A DNA stretch of 64,000 bases from Sphingomonas aquatilis (GCF_014196115.1 NZ_JACIDB010000003.1:248001-312000), one strand, 5' to 3'. Shown: positions 23,619 to 32,688, numbered from the stretch's first letter. Notes: generated by a model not told the origin, from the sequence alone. Numbers and translations: made by a program.

Positions 23619-24385
23619 TCAGCGGCGGCGCTTCGTCTTTCCCTTTTGGGGTGGGGCGACCCAGGTCGGCACTGCGACGTAGACCACCGGCGTCACGCGG
23701 CCGATCGTCCTGACCGGGTCGACCGCGGGGTCGGCGGGGAACTGGCCGCGCGCGCGGGCGAAGAGAAAGCGGGCGCGGGCGGCGCCCGGCGCGGTCGCGC
23801 TGGTGCCGACCCAACGCCAATGCCACGGCTCCCACTTCACATTCTGGCGATTGCCCCCCGGGAAGGACAGCTCGAATCCGAAGCGCGGCGCATTGGCGAG
23901 CAGCCAGCGCGCGGCCGGGGTCGCTGCCATACATGCTTCGGCATCGGGACAGCCGTTCGCGGGGGGACCGCGAAATCGAGCGCATAGCCCGTCGCGTGTT
24001 CGCTATGCCCGGGGGGCGCCACTGAAATCGCACGCGTGGCATCGGCGTTGACGGCGCTGTCGGGATGTTCGCGGCAGAAGACCGACGCCTGGCGCAGGAT
24101 CGAACGATGGCAGGACAGGCCACGTAGCGTGCCCATCACCGCGGGATCGCCCTTTGCCGCGGCGAGCAGGCGTTCGAGATCGGGGATGACGTCGCGCCGC
24201 AACAGGCAGCCGTGCAGCCCGAAGCCGCGCGGCGCCTCGACCAGATCGTCCGGCGGCGCGTCGCCATAGGCCAGGTGACCATAGACGCGACCGTCGTTCG
24301 CCATCGCCGCTGCGGCACCGGCTCAGACCTGCGCACCGGCGGGCGAGGCCAGGGACAGCAAAGCGAGAAGGGCGGGGAGGCGCAT
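23619..24385 (-). pseudogene. M15-family D-Ala-D-Ala carboxypeptidase (VanY-like), broken by a stop and a frameshift
   Basis: An intact signal peptide (MRLPALLALLSLASPAGAQ) starts at 24385 but runs into TGA at 24323-24325. The same frame continues with NDGRVYGHLAYGDAP..GLHGC to the zinc-site motif SEHATGYALDFAV. A run of six Gs on the plus strand (23961-23966) then shifts the frame. Adding one base would restore VPPANGCPDAEACMAATPAA and the rest of the domain, including the catalytic KWEPWHWRWVG. All active-site residues survive, so the loss is recent, or one or both lesions are sequencing errors. The expected codon at the TGA is TGC for cysteine, judging by homologs known to me. Confidence 0.8.
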
Positions 24386-24433
24386 CGCGGCTGCCTCTGG
24401 CGCGAAGACCGATGGAGTGGCAAGGCGTTTCGC

Positions 24434-25090
24434 ATGCATGGCGACCGCGTATTGTTCATCGACGGCGAGGCCCTGGTCATCGACAAGCCCGCCGGGCTGC
24501 CGGTGGACAAGCCCCGTGACGGCTCCCTCAGTCTCGAGAACCATCTCGATTCGTTGAAGTTCGGCTTCCAGCGCTGGCCGCAGGCGGTGCATCGGCTGGA
24601 CCGTGACACCAGCGGCTGTCTGCTGCTGTCACGCAATCCGAAAGCGCATGCGCGTTTGCAGCAGGCGTTCGAGCGCGGCGAGGTCGAGAAGCGCTATCTC
24701 GCCATTCTGGCGGGTGTGCCGGGCGAATCGGCGGGCGAGATCGATCTGGCGCTCGCGAAGGTCAGCACGCGTGAGACGGGCTGGCGCATGGTCGCCGATC
24801 CGGCCGGCAAGGCCGCGCATACCGCATGGCGGACGCTCGCGGTGCGGGACGGGCGCGCCTTGGTCGAATTCCGGCCGACGACGGGGCGCACGCACCAGAT
24901 CCGCGTTCACGCGGCAAGCGGTCTGAGTCTGCCGGTGGTCGGCGACCCGGTCTATGGCGGGGGCGAGACGGGCGGCATGATGCTGCACGCCGCCGCCCTG
25001 ACCGTGCCGCGCGCCAACAAAGAGCCGGTGCGCGCCGAGGCGCCGCTGCCCGAGCGGTTCGGCGCCTGGCCGGATCTCGCCGAGGTCTGA
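24434..25090 (+). CDS. RluA-family RNA pseudouridine synthase
   Basis: A 218-residue enzyme without an S4 domain. The catalytic motif HRLDRDTSGCLLLSRN holds the essential aspartate. EKRYLAILAG, RTHQIRVHAAS and GDPVYGG are the other conserved blocks. It isomerises uridine in rRNA or tRNA; the target cannot be assigned. The ATG at 24434 begins MHGDRVLFIDGEALVIDKPAG. arfB follows after 10 bp and msrC after that, so the three may form one operon. Confidence 0.88.
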   Translation: MHGDRVLFIDGEALVIDKPAGLPVDKPRDGSLSLENHLDSLKFGFQRWPQAVHRLDRDTSGCLLLSRNPKAHARLQQAFERGEVEKRYLAILAGVPGESAGEIDLALAKVSTRETGWRMVADPAGKAAHTAWRTLAVRDGRALVEFRPTTGRTHQIRVHAASGLSLPVVGDPVYGGGETGGMMLHAAALTVPRANKEPVRAEAPLPERFGAWPDLAEV

Positions 25091-25100
25091 CGGTGCCCCC

Positions 25101-25526
25101 GTGCCGCTGATCCACGTTACCCGCGCCATCGCGATCGACGAGCGCGAGGTGGAGGAGAGCTTCACCCGCGCGTCGGGTCCCGGCGGCCAGCACGTCAACA
25201 CCACTGACAGCGCGGTGCTGCTGCGCTTCGACGTGTGGGGATCGCCCAATCTGCCCGATCTGGTGAAGCAGCGGCTGACCGTGCTCGCCGGATCGCGGCT
25301 GAGCAAGGATGGCGTGCTGACATTGCGCGGCGACGGATCGCGGTCGCAGGAACTGAATCGGCGCGAGGTGCGCGAACGGCTCGTCGCGCTGATCCAGGAG
25401 GCGACGATCGTCCCCAAGAAGCGCCGTCCAACCAAGCCGAGCCGATCGGCCAAGGCGAAGCGCGTCGACGAGAAAAAGGGCCGCAGCACGGTGAAGGCAA
25501 ACCGCGGTCGCGTGCGGCTGGATTGA
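25101..25526 (+). CDS. arfB: Peptidyl-tRNA hydrolase ArfB (ribosome rescue)
   Basis: A 141-residue class I release-factor-like protein. The GGQ motif is in SFTRASGPGGQHVNTTDSA. A basic tail (KKRRPTKPSRSAKAKR onward) is typical of ArfB and enters the empty mRNA channel of stalled ribosomes to free the peptide. The start is GTG at 25101, 10 bp after the pseudouridine synthase; no ATG is available upstream of the conserved domain. Confidence 0.92.
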   Translation: MPLIHVTRAIAIDEREVEESFTRASGPGGQHVNTTDSAVLLRFDVWGSPNLPDLVKQRLTVLAGSRLSKDGVLTLRGDGSRSQELNRREVRERLVALIQEATIVPKKRRPTKPSRSAKAKRVDEKKGRSTVKANRGRVRLD

Positions 25527-25554
25527 TGCGCGGCGCTTGCCTACATCGCGGGCC

Positions 25555-26037
25555 ATGTACCAGTTCGATATCACCGCCGGCTCGAAGGCCGATCTGTACC
25601 GCGACCTGTTGGGGGCGCTCGACGCGCTGACCGCCGACGAACCCGACGCCATCGCCAACATGGCCAATGCCGCCGCGCTGGTGTGGCAGTATCTGCCGGA
25701 CCTTAACTGGGCAGGCTTCTATCGCATGGTCGGGGGCGAGCTGGTGCTGGGGCCGTTCCAAGGCAAGGCGGCGTGCATCCGGATCCCGTTGGGCAAGGGC
25801 GTGTGCGGCACCGCTGCGGCGACGCGCGAGACGCAGCTGGTCGAGGACGTTCATGCCTTTCCCGGCCATATCGCCTGCGACGCGGCAAGCCGGTCCGAAC
25901 TGGTCGTGCCGATCGTCCATGACGGGCGACTGATCGGCGTACTCGACCTCGACAGCCCCGAGCCCGCCCGCTTCGATGCGGAGGACGCGGCAGGGTGCGA
26001 GGCGCTGTGCGCGCGGCTGGCCGCGCGGATCGCCTGA
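25555..26037 (+). CDS. msrC: Free methionine-(R)-sulfoxide reductase (GAF domain)
   Basis: A 160-residue single GAF-domain enzyme of the YebR/fRMsr type that repairs free oxidised methionine. The three conserved cysteines are present in KAACIRIPLG, GVCGTAAAT and HIACDAAS, in the expected order and spacing. SELVVPIVHDGRLIGVLDLD closes the domain. The ATG at 25555 was preferred to an upstream TTG at 25537. It lies 28 bp after arfB. Confidence 0.9.
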   Translation: MYQFDITAGSKADLYRDLLGALDALTADEPDAIANMANAAALVWQYLPDLNWAGFYRMVGGELVLGPFQGKAACIRIPLGKGVCGTAAATRETQLVEDVHAFPGHIACDAASRSELVVPIVHDGRLIGVLDLDSPEPARFDAEDAAGCEALCARLAARIA

Positions 26038-26175
26038 ACCGAATCGGGACAGGCCACCCCACAGCGCAGGGAACCCGCGCTCTGGCGACTCCGTTTGGCG
26101 CGTGATACGCCGCAAGGTGAATAACGTGTTAATATCCGGGGCGAAGGCATGCGCCTCGGCAACAGGGAGACGACG

Positions 26176-27387
26176 ATGCGCAGCGTGCTGATCGCGACCG
26201 CAACTCTGGCGCTGACCGCTACCGGTGCGGGCGCGCAGGAGCGCGTGGTGATGCAGGGACCGGGGGCGAACTTCCCGGCACCGCGCGCCGGCATGGCACC
26301 GGCTCCGGCGATCCAGGGGCGCGGCGCGTGGCAGCCGGCGCCGTGGCAGCGCGGCGGCTACCCGGGGCAGCCCGGACCGGCGCCCGTCGTGCGCCCCGTC
26401 CCGCCGCAGCCACAGCCGCAGTGGAACGGCCCGGCGGGGCAACCGCCGCGGGTGCAACTTGGCCGGTCGCGCTGGGGCAGCAAGGTGGATGGCCGCTGGT
26501 GGGGCGGGGCGAACGCGCCCGGCGGCTGGCGGGCTTACCGCCGGCCGTATCGGGGCTATGCGCTGCCCAGCTATTGGGTGTCGCCGCGCTTCTACATCAC
26601 CGACTGGCAGACCTATGGTCTGACGCAGCCGACGGCGGGCTATAATTGGGTCCGCTATTATGACGATGCAGTGCTCGTCGACGGGCGCGGCGCGGTCTAC
26701 GACACGCGGCCCGGCATCAATTGGGATGCCTATGACAGCGATTATTACGCCAGCGACGACCGTGTCTATGCGGATAGCGGCTACGATCCCCGTGGCTATG
26801 GGCACCGCGACAATGGCGTCGGTGGCGCCGTGGCGGGCGCGGTTGTCGGTGGTGTCGCAGGCAACCTGATCGCCGGGCGCGGCAATCGGCTGGGGGGCAC
26901 GCTGATCGGCGTGGGCGTTGGGGCCGCAGCGGGCTATGCGATCGACAAGGCGGAGGACCGTGGCCGCCGCCATCGCCGCGACGATCCGGGCTATGCGATC
27001 CCGGTCGCGCCGGATTATCCGCCGCCCCCACCGCCGCAGGCCTATGCGCCGCCGCCACCTCCGCCGCCCGCTTATGCCCCGCCCCCGCCCCCGCCGGTCG
27101 GTTATGTCGACAACGGTCGCGCATGGCGCTCGGCCGACGGGGTCACCACGGTGACGACCAGCGCGGGTGGCTCGGGCTATTACCAGGGCGGCTATTATTA
27201 CCCCGGCGCGACGACCACGACGGTCGTGGTGCAGACCGCGCCCGTGGTCACCACGACCACGACGACGGAGACCTATGAGGACGCGGTGACCTATACCCGC
27301 CGCGCCAAGGCCGTGCGGCGTCCGATCGCGGCGCATACGAAGACCAAGCGCGTCTGGCGCCCGGCGCCGACCTGCGCCTGCCAATAA
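26176..27387 (+). CDS. RcnB-like periplasmic protein with glycine zipper
   Basis: A 403-residue exported protein. After a signal peptide (MRSVLIATATLALTATGAGA) come a proline-rich stretch, an RcnB-type domain (RSRWGSKVDGRWWGG ... YALPSYWV ... YNWVRYYDDAVLVD), a glycine zipper (GGAVAGAVVGGVAGNLIAG and a following GGTLIGVGVGAAAGYAID), then long proline runs and a Thr/Val-rich tail. RcnB proteins influence metal export in other bacteria, but most sphingomonad members are uncharacterised. An AGGGAGA lies before the ATG at 26176. Its strongly repetitive coding sequence may be length-variable. Confidence 0.78.
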   Translation: MRSVLIATATLALTATGAGAQERVVMQGPGANFPAPRAGMAPAPAIQGRGAWQPAPWQRGGYPGQPGPAPVVRPVPPQPQPQWNGPAGQPPRVQLGRSRWGSKVDGRWWGGANAPGGWRAYRRPYRGYALPSYWVSPRFYITDWQTYGLTQPTAGYNWVRYYDDAVLVDGRGAVYDTRPGINWDAYDSDYYASDDRVYADSGYDPRGYGHRDNGVGGAVAGAVVGGVAGNLIAGRGNRLGGTLIGVGVGAAAGYAIDKAEDRGRRHRRDDPGYAIPVAPDYPPPPPPQAYAPPPPPPPAYAPPPPPPVGYVDNGRAWRSADGVTTVTTSAGGSGYYQGGYYYPGATTTTVVVQTAPVVTTTTTTETYEDAVTYTRRAKAVRRPIAAHTKTKRVWRPAPTCACQ

Positions 27388-27395
27388 GCGAAGCA

Positions 27396-27425
27396 CGGCG
27401 CGATGCGGCGATCCGCGTCGCGCCG
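27396..27425. terminator. Bidirectional hairpin between the RcnB-like and cdd genes
   Basis: CGGCGCGATGCGG and CCGCGTCGCGCCG form a 13-bp stem with one G-U pair and a CGAT tetraloop, between two convergent genes. GCTTTCTCC follows on the plus strand and TGCTTCGCTTATT on the minus strand, so neither T-run is strong. Confidence 0.6.
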
Positions 27426-27441
27426 GCTTTCTCCTGAGGCG

Positions 27442-27894
27442 TTATCCGATCCCCAAATCCGCCGGTCCGAATGCGGCGGGCAGCAGTTCCGACAAACGGT
27501 AGGTCGCGATCGCGTCACCCTCGGCAGCGCCGCAGTGAACCAGCAGGTCGCGACCGCCCAATTGTGCTGCTTCGTTGAGGACCTGGCGGCAGCGGCCGCA
27601 CGGGCTGACGGGGGCGGTGCCCGTCGCGCGGCCCTCGGCGTCCATCGCGCCGCCGATCACGCCCACCGCGACGACCTCGCGCAGCCGCCCGGCCGCGCTG
27701 GCCGTGGCGATCGCTACCGTCTCCGCGCAGAGCGACAGGCCGTAGCTCGCATTTTCGACATTTGCGCCGGTGACGAGGCTGCCGTCGGTCATCAGCAGCG
27801 CCGCGCCCACCGCAAAGCGCGAATAGGGTGCATGGGCGCGTGTCGCCGCTTCGCGTGCAGCGGCGATCAGATCGGCGGGGGTGGTTTCGGTCAT
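27442..27894 (-). CDS. cdd: Cytidine deaminase
   Basis: A 150-residue zinc enzyme of pyrimidine salvage that turns cytidine into uridine. Visible motifs: YSRFAVGAAL, GANVENASYGLSLCAETVA (catalytic Glu and first zinc Cys) and SPCGRCRQVLNE (the other two Cys). It is of the short homotetramer type. The start overlaps the stop of the GH25 gene as ATGA, so it is translated from the UPF0262-GH25-cdd transcript. Confidence 0.95.
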   Translation of the reverse strand: MTETTPADLIAAAREAATRAHAPYSRFAVGAALLMTDGSLVTGANVENASYGLSLCAETVAIATASAAGRLREVVAVGVIGGAMDAEGRATGTAPVSPCGRCRQVLNEAAQLGGRDLLVHCGAAEGDAIATYRLSELLPAAFGPADLGIG

Positions 27895-28568
27895 GGCGCG
27901 ACTACGTCCCAATTCACGGGGCCTTCGATGCCGTCGATGCGACGCACATCGCTTGCCCGCCACATCTGCCACGGGCGGGCCGGATAGGTGGGGGCGAAGA
28001 AGGTGCGCATCGCCCAGATGGGGCGCTCGATCGCGGCGGCGAGTTGGTAGGTCGATTCGACGGGTTTGCTGACCCGCAGCATTACCGGCTTGGCGGTATG
28101 CGTCTCGACCATATGAATGAACGTCTTCAGGTCGGCGATCAACGCGTCGCGATCCGGCCGGGCGGTGCAATCGCCGCGGAAGCTGACGTCGACGGCCATC
28201 GGCAACGCGTCGGCGGTGCGGGGCACGAAGGCGTTGACCGCGTTCGCCTGATCCTTCGCTGGCTGGCAGAGCGAATACAGATGGATCGCGCCACGGCGCA
28301 GCCCGGCATCGGGCAGCGCCGCCCAATTCCCCTCGAACCCCGGATCGCGGCGATCGGCGCCGGAGGTGGCGACCAGATAGGCGAAGTCGGCGCCGCGCGC
28401 ACGCACCGTGCCCCATTCGATCGGTCCGGGGCGCTCGTCCAGATCGATGCCCTGCAACGGATATTGGCTCACCTTGGGATGCCAGGCCGTCGCATAGCTC
28501 CACCCACCGATACCGATCGCACCGGCAACGACCATCGCGCCCACCGCTTTCAACATGCCGTACGCCAT
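27891..28568 (-). CDS. Glycoside hydrolase family 25-like protein, divergent active site
   Basis: A 225-residue protein with an N-terminal membrane anchor (AVGAMVVAGAIGIGGW), then a GH25 (lysozyme-type) barrel: QGIDLDERPGPIEWG, FAYLVATSGADRRDPGFEGNW, LRRGAIHLYSLC and PMAVDVSF. GH25 enzymes normally read KATEG and DVE at the last positions. Here these are VATSG and DVS, so the canonical catalytic glutamate is missing. It may bind murein without cutting it, or use another residue. Its ATG shares one base with the UPF0262 stop (TGATG), and its stop overlaps cdd. Confidence 0.8.
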   Translation of the reverse strand: MAYGMLKAVGAMVVAGAIGIGGWSYATAWHPKVSQYPLQGIDLDERPGPIEWGTVRARGADFAYLVATSGADRRDPGFEGNWAALPDAGLRRGAIHLYSLCQPAKDQANAVNAFVPRTADALPMAVDVSFRGDCTARPDRDALIADLKTFIHMVETHTAKPVMLRVSKPVESTYQLAAAIERPIWAMRTFFAPTYPARPWQMWRASDVRRIDGIEGPVNWDVVAP

Positions 28569-29050
28569 CAGCCGCGCAGGTGCAGGACGGAGATCAATGT
28601 GAACAGGCGGCGTGCGGTATCGAAATCGACGTCGATCTTTCCCTCCAGCCGTTCGCGCAGCAACGTGGCGGCATCGTTGTGGATGGCGCGGCGGGCCATG
28701 TCGACCGTCTCGATCTGCTGCGGTGTCGATGCACGGATCGCTTGGTAATAGCTGTCGCAGATCGCGAAATAGTCCTTGATCGCGCGCCGGAATCGCCCGA
28801 GCGCCAGCACCAGCGTCTCCAGATGGGTATCGTCGGCGCGATGGATGTGGATGCCGAGGCGCCCCTCCGCCGATTCGATTTTGATTTTGTAGGGGCCGGC
28901 ATAGCCGTCCGCGTGCTGGCGCTGGGGGGCGAAATGATTGCCCTCCAACAGGTCGAAGATCGCGATCCGCCGCTCCTGCTCGACATCGGCCGAGCGCCAG
29001 CCGATGCTGTGCTCGTCCAGGGTGATGTCGATGATCCGCGGGTCGGCCAT
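28568..29050 (-). CDS. UPF0262 family protein
   Basis: A 160-residue cytoplasmic protein. RIIDITLDEHSIGWRSADVE, ERRIAIFDLLEGNHFAP and the central FRRAIKDYFAICDSYY match UPF0262, a family confined to Alphaproteobacteria and without known function. The ATG at 29050 starts the conserved part; the frame is open to 29140 but without support. It is the first gene of an operon with the GH25-like gene and cdd, and divergent from dnaB 74 bp away. Confidence 0.88.
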   Translation of the reverse strand: MADPRIIDITLDEHSIGWRSADVEQERRIAIFDLLEGNHFAPQRQHADGYAGPYKIKIESAEGRLGIHIHRADDTHLETLVLALGRFRRAIKDYFAICDSYYQAIRASTPQQIETVDMARRAIHNDAATLLRERLEGKIDVDFDTARRLFTLISVLHLRG

Positions 29051-29124
29051 ACGGTCCGATAGTCGGGTTGAGGCGATCCGACAAATCGTGTCGTCGCGCG
29101 AAATTTCGGGTAAGAGCGTCTCCC

Positions 29125-30618
29125 ATGGCGACTCTAGCATTTCCCACCCCGGCGGCCCCCGCCGAACCCCTGCAGCTGCCCCGCAACGTCGAAGCCGAAG
29201 CCGCGATGCTGGGCGCGATGATGATCGACAACCGGCTTGCCGACGACCTGATCGACCGGCTGGAACCCGCGCATTTCTACGAACCCGTCCACGGCCGCAT
29301 CTTCGCCGCGATCAAGACCTTGCGCGTCAACGACATGCTGGCGACCCCCGTCACGCTCAGACCCATGTTCGAAGCCGACGAGGGGATGAAGGAGCTGGGC
29401 GGCCCGTCCTATCTCGCCAGCCTGACCGGATCGGGCGCCGGCCTGATCGGCGCGCGCCAGTTCGCGACGCAGATCTACGACCTCGCGATGCTGCGTGCGC
29501 TGGTGCAGGTTGGCCGGACGCTGGTCGAACGTGCGATGGATACGTCCGAGGAGGTCAATCCGCGCGCGCAGATCGAGCTGGCCGAGGAGGAATTGTACAA
29601 GGTCGCGGGCGATGGCGGCGCGGAGAATGCCACCAAGACTTTCGCGCAGGCGACGACGATGGCGGTCAAGATGGCCGAGCGTGCGCTGAACAGCGGCGGC
29701 AACCTGTCGGGCGTCACCACGGGCCTCGATTCGGTCAACGCCAAGATCGGCGGCATGCACCATTCCGACCTTATGATCCTCGCCGGCCGTCCGGGCATGG
29801 GCAAGACCTCGCTCGCCACAAACATCGCCTTCAACGCGGCGCGGCGCTGGATGCGCGACATGGAGGATGGCATCCCGCCGAGCGAATCGGTCGGCGCGAA
29901 GGTCGTGTTCTTCAGCCTGGAAATGAGCGCCGACCAGCTGGCGACGCGTATCCTGGCCGAACAGTCGCAGATCAGTTCCGAATCGCTTCGCATGGGCAAG
30001 ATCAGCAAGGCCGAGTTCGGCCAGCTCGCCGCCGCCGCGGCCGAGCTCGAAAAGCTGCCGCTGTTCATCGACGATACCGGCGGCCTGTCGATCAGTGCGC
30101 TGCACACGCGCGTGCGCCGCCTGCAACGCCGCCACAACAACCAGATCGGCCTGGTCGTGGTCGACTACCTCCAGCTGCTGACCAGCGGCGGCAAGGGCGG
30201 CAAGGAAAACCGCGTGCAGGAAATCTCCGAAATTTCGCGTGGGCTCAAGACGCTAGCCAAGGACATGAACGTGCCGGTGCTGGCACTGTCGCAGCTGAGC
30301 CGCGCGGTCGAAAGCCGCGAGGACAAGCGGCCGATGCTGTCCGATCTTCGCGAATCGGGGTCGATCGAGCAGGACGCCGACATGGTGTGGTTCGTGTTTC
30401 GCGAGGATTATTACACCGCGCAGCGCGAACCTAAGCGCCCGATGGAGGGTGACGAGGCCAAGGTGTTCGAAGATCATGCGAAATGGGCGAGCGACATGGA
30501 GCGCGTCTATGGCCTGGCCGAGATGATCGTCGCCAAGCAGCGTCACGGTGCGACCGGCAAGGTGGTGCTGAAGTTCGATCCGACGATCACGAAGTTCAGC
30601 GATTACGCGGGGTATTGA
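29125..30618 (+). CDS. dnaB: Replicative DNA helicase DnaB
   Basis: A 497-residue hexameric helicase that unwinds DNA at the replication fork. The N-terminal domain (LPRNVEAEAAMLGAMMIDN) contacts primase, and the RecA-like domain has Walker A GRPGMGKTS near residue 230, Walker B VVVDYLQLL and the LSQLSRAVE segment. A charged insert (RRWMRDMEDGIPPSESVGAK) after Walker A lengthens it slightly, as in related species. The ATG at 29125 begins the conserved part. A 108-bp repeat follows the stop. Confidence 0.97.
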   Translation: MATLAFPTPAAPAEPLQLPRNVEAEAAMLGAMMIDNRLADDLIDRLEPAHFYEPVHGRIFAAIKTLRVNDMLATPVTLRPMFEADEGMKELGGPSYLASLTGSGAGLIGARQFATQIYDLAMLRALVQVGRTLVERAMDTSEEVNPRAQIELAEEELYKVAGDGGAENATKTFAQATTMAVKMAERALNSGGNLSGVTTGLDSVNAKIGGMHHSDLMILAGRPGMGKTSLATNIAFNAARRWMRDMEDGIPPSESVGAKVVFFSLEMSADQLATRILAEQSQISSESLRMGKISKAEFGQLAAAAAELEKLPLFIDDTGGLSISALHTRVRRLQRRHNNQIGLVVVDYLQLLTSGGKGGKENRVQEISEISRGLKTLAKDMNVPVLALSQLSRAVESREDKRPMLSDLRESGSIEQDADMVWFVFREDYYTAQREPKRPMEGDEAKVFEDHAKWASDMERVYGLAEMIVAKQRHGATGKVVLKFDPTITKFSDYAGY

Positions 30619-30637
30619 GGCAAGCTCCCCATTCCTC

Positions 30638-30745
30638 CGTCACCCCGGACTTGGTCCGGGGTCCACTCTGCGGCGAGGGGGGCGGCCGGAACCTCCTGCC
30701 ATTCCCTTGCGGCCCGGTGGACCCCGGACCAAGTCCGGGGTGACG
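30638..30745. repeat. Complete 108-bp palindromic repeat
   Basis: The cores GGACTTGGTCC and GGACCAAGTCC are perfectly complementary, and the outer ends are CGTCACC and GGTGACG. It begins 19 bp after the dnaB stop and has the same length as the copies at 6996, 18181, 55755 and 61744. The rest of the 267-bp gap up to 30885 shows no gene. Confidence 0.9.
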
Positions 30746-30885
30746 GGAGGGGTGGGGCGGGCGGTTCGCCGCCCCCGTCGGCAAAATAAACCATGCCCAA
30801 GCCATGGCCACGCGCATCGCGTTCAGCCTAGAGCGAGGTAGCCGGTGCGACAGCGCCGGTGACGCATACCCCGTAGGGACACGAC

Positions 30886-32340
30886 ATGAGACGAACGATC
30901 GCGGCGGCTGCCATGGCGGCCACCATCCTGTCTGCACTGCCCGCGACGGCGCAGGTGGCGCCCCCGACCGTACAGCCCACGATCCAGCAGGTGCCGGTGC
31001 CCGCCAGTGCCGCGGCGCCGGTGGTGCTGCCGCAGATCAGCGAAGCGCAGGCGACGCAGCTGGCGGCGTTGCTACCCGCCGACACGATCGCGCAGGGGCT
31101 GAGCCTGAACCCGCGTCCCGAGGACCCGGCGGCGCGCGAGCAGCTGGTACGCGACGCGCTAGACCATGCGCGCGCAGTGCATTCGGGGCGGCTCGCCGAA
31201 GAGGATTTCCAGCGCGACTGGGGCCTGCGGCCGCCGGCTTATGACCCGCTGCCGGGCTTCGCCGAAGCCGTGCGGACCGACCGGATCGCGGCGTGGATCG
31301 CCTCGCTGCCACCACCGTATGCCGGCTATGACGGGCTGAAGGCGGGCCTGGTCCGCTATCGCGCCATCGCCGCGGCGGGCGGCTGGCCGACGCTGGCGGC
31401 GGGTCCGGACCTGACTCTGGGATCGAGCGGTGCGCGCGTGATTGCGCTGCGCCAGCGCCTGGCGGTCGAGGACAAGGACGTCGCGACCAGCGGCACCACC
31501 TTCGACGCTGCGTTGCTGGAGGCGGTGCGCCGGGCGCAGCGCCGCTATGGCCTCAATCCCACCGGCACCGTCGCCGGGCAGACGCTGGCGGCGCTCAACG
31601 TGCCGGCGATCGCGCGCGTACGCCAGATCATGGCGAATATGGAACGCTGGCGCTGGTTGCCGCAGGAGCTGCCCAAGGATCGCGTGCAGGTGAATATCGC
31701 CGCCGCGGTGATGACTGTGTTTGACGGCGATGCACCCGTGCTGTCGATGCGCGCGGTGACGGGGCGGCCGGGCGACGAGACGCCGATGCTGTCGTCGATG
31801 ATCCACAGCGTGGTTATCAATCCGCCGTGGAATGTGCCGACGTCGATCGCGACCAAGGAGCTGTGGCCGAAGGAAAAGAAGAGCCCCGGCTATCTGAAGC
31901 GCAACGGCTTCAAGGTGATCGACGGCACCAGGCTGCAACAGCAGGCGGGCGACCAGAGCGCGCTCGGCCGCTTCAAGTTCGACTTCGACAACAATTTCTC
32001 GGTCTATCTGCACGACACGCCGTCGCGGGCGAAGTTCGCGAGCTTCAGCCGGCTCGCGAGCCATGGCTGCGTGCGGCTGGAAAAGCCGGAGCAGCTCGCC
32101 GACCTGTTGCTGAAGGGCGATCCGACCTGGACGCCCGAGGCGATCGCCGCGCAGGTGCAGAAGGGCGAGACGGTCCGCGCGCGGCTGCCCAAGCCGGTAG
32201 CCGTGTACCTGCTCTATTGGACTGCCTTTGCCAGCGGTAACGGGCAGATGAACTTCCGGGACGATCCCTATGGTTGGGACGCGGCACTCGCCGCGAAGAT
32301 CGAGGCGCGCTCCGCGCGCGCCGTTCTGGCCAGCCGCTGA
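30886..32340 (+). CDS. Murein L,D-transpeptidase (YcbB-like)
   Basis: A 484-residue periplasmic enzyme with signal peptide (MRRTIAAAAMAATILSALPATA). A proline/valine-rich linker, a peptidoglycan-binding-1 domain (LGSSGARVIALRQRL ... GLNPTGTVAGQTLAALNV) and a YkuD catalytic domain follow. The catalytic block is YLHDTPSRAKFASFSRLASH followed by GCVRLE, with the active cysteine. It makes 3-3 cross-links or attaches proteins to murein. A GGGACACGAC precedes the ATG. It heads a plus-strand run with a lipoprotein and a PBP5-type carboxypeptidase. Confidence 0.92.
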   Translation: MRRTIAAAAMAATILSALPATAQVAPPTVQPTIQQVPVPASAAAPVVLPQISEAQATQLAALLPADTIAQGLSLNPRPEDPAAREQLVRDALDHARAVHSGRLAEEDFQRDWGLRPPAYDPLPGFAEAVRTDRIAAWIASLPPPYAGYDGLKAGLVRYRAIAAAGGWPTLAAGPDLTLGSSGARVIALRQRLAVEDKDVATSGTTFDAALLEAVRRAQRRYGLNPTGTVAGQTLAALNVPAIARVRQIMANMERWRWLPQELPKDRVQVNIAAAVMTVFDGDAPVLSMRAVTGRPGDETPMLSSMIHSVVINPPWNVPTSIATKELWPKEKKSPGYLKRNGFKVIDGTRLQQQAGDQSALGRFKFDFDNNFSVYLHDTPSRAKFASFSRLASHGCVRLEKPEQLADLLLKGDPTWTPEAIAAQVQKGETVRARLPKPVAVYLLYWTAFASGNGQMNFRDDPYGWDAALAAKIEARSARAVLASR

Positions 32341-32355
32341 CGAGGAAGGACGCAG

Positions 32356-32688
32356 ATGACACGACGTACGATTCGGATGACGACGCTGTTGGCGGCGGCG
32401 GGGCTGCTGGCGCTGGCCGCCTGCTCGCGCCCCGAGCCGGAACAGCCGGCTGGCGAAGACAATGTGGTCGAGACCATGCCGACCGCGGATGCGACGCCCG
32501 AGGCGCTGCCCTCCGCCGAGCCGGTGGCCACGCCGACGCCGATCGCCAATGTCGCGGACGTGCCGCCCGAAAAGCCGGTCGCGCCCGATGCGCAGATGAT
32601 CGAGGATGCCGACGCGACGGGCATGACCGCGCGCGTCTCGCGCGATGATGCGCCGGCCGCCGCGGGCAACGACGCGGCGCCGCAATAA
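32356..32688 (+). CDS. Small lipoprotein
   Basis: A 110-residue protein. The lipobox LALAAC follows a hydrophobic signal (TTLLAAAGLLALAAC), so it is lipidated at the cysteine near residue 23. The mature part is Pro/Glu/Ala-rich, acidic and probably disordered, and holds no known domain. It lies 15 bp after the L,D-transpeptidase and 14 bp before the carboxypeptidase, so a role at the cell wall is likely by context only. Confidence 0.8.
   Translation: MTRRTIRMTTLLAAAGLLALAACSRPEPEQPAGEDNVVETMPTADATPEALPSAEPVATPTPIANVADVPPEKPVAPDAQMIEDADATGMTARVSRDDAPAAAGNDAAPQ

Noticed and set aside
26997..27120. Long proline-coding stretch in the RcnB-like gene as a tandem repeat or CRISPR
   Set aside because: The repeat is at codon level (proline, tyrosine and alanine codons), with no fixed direct repeat and spacer pattern.
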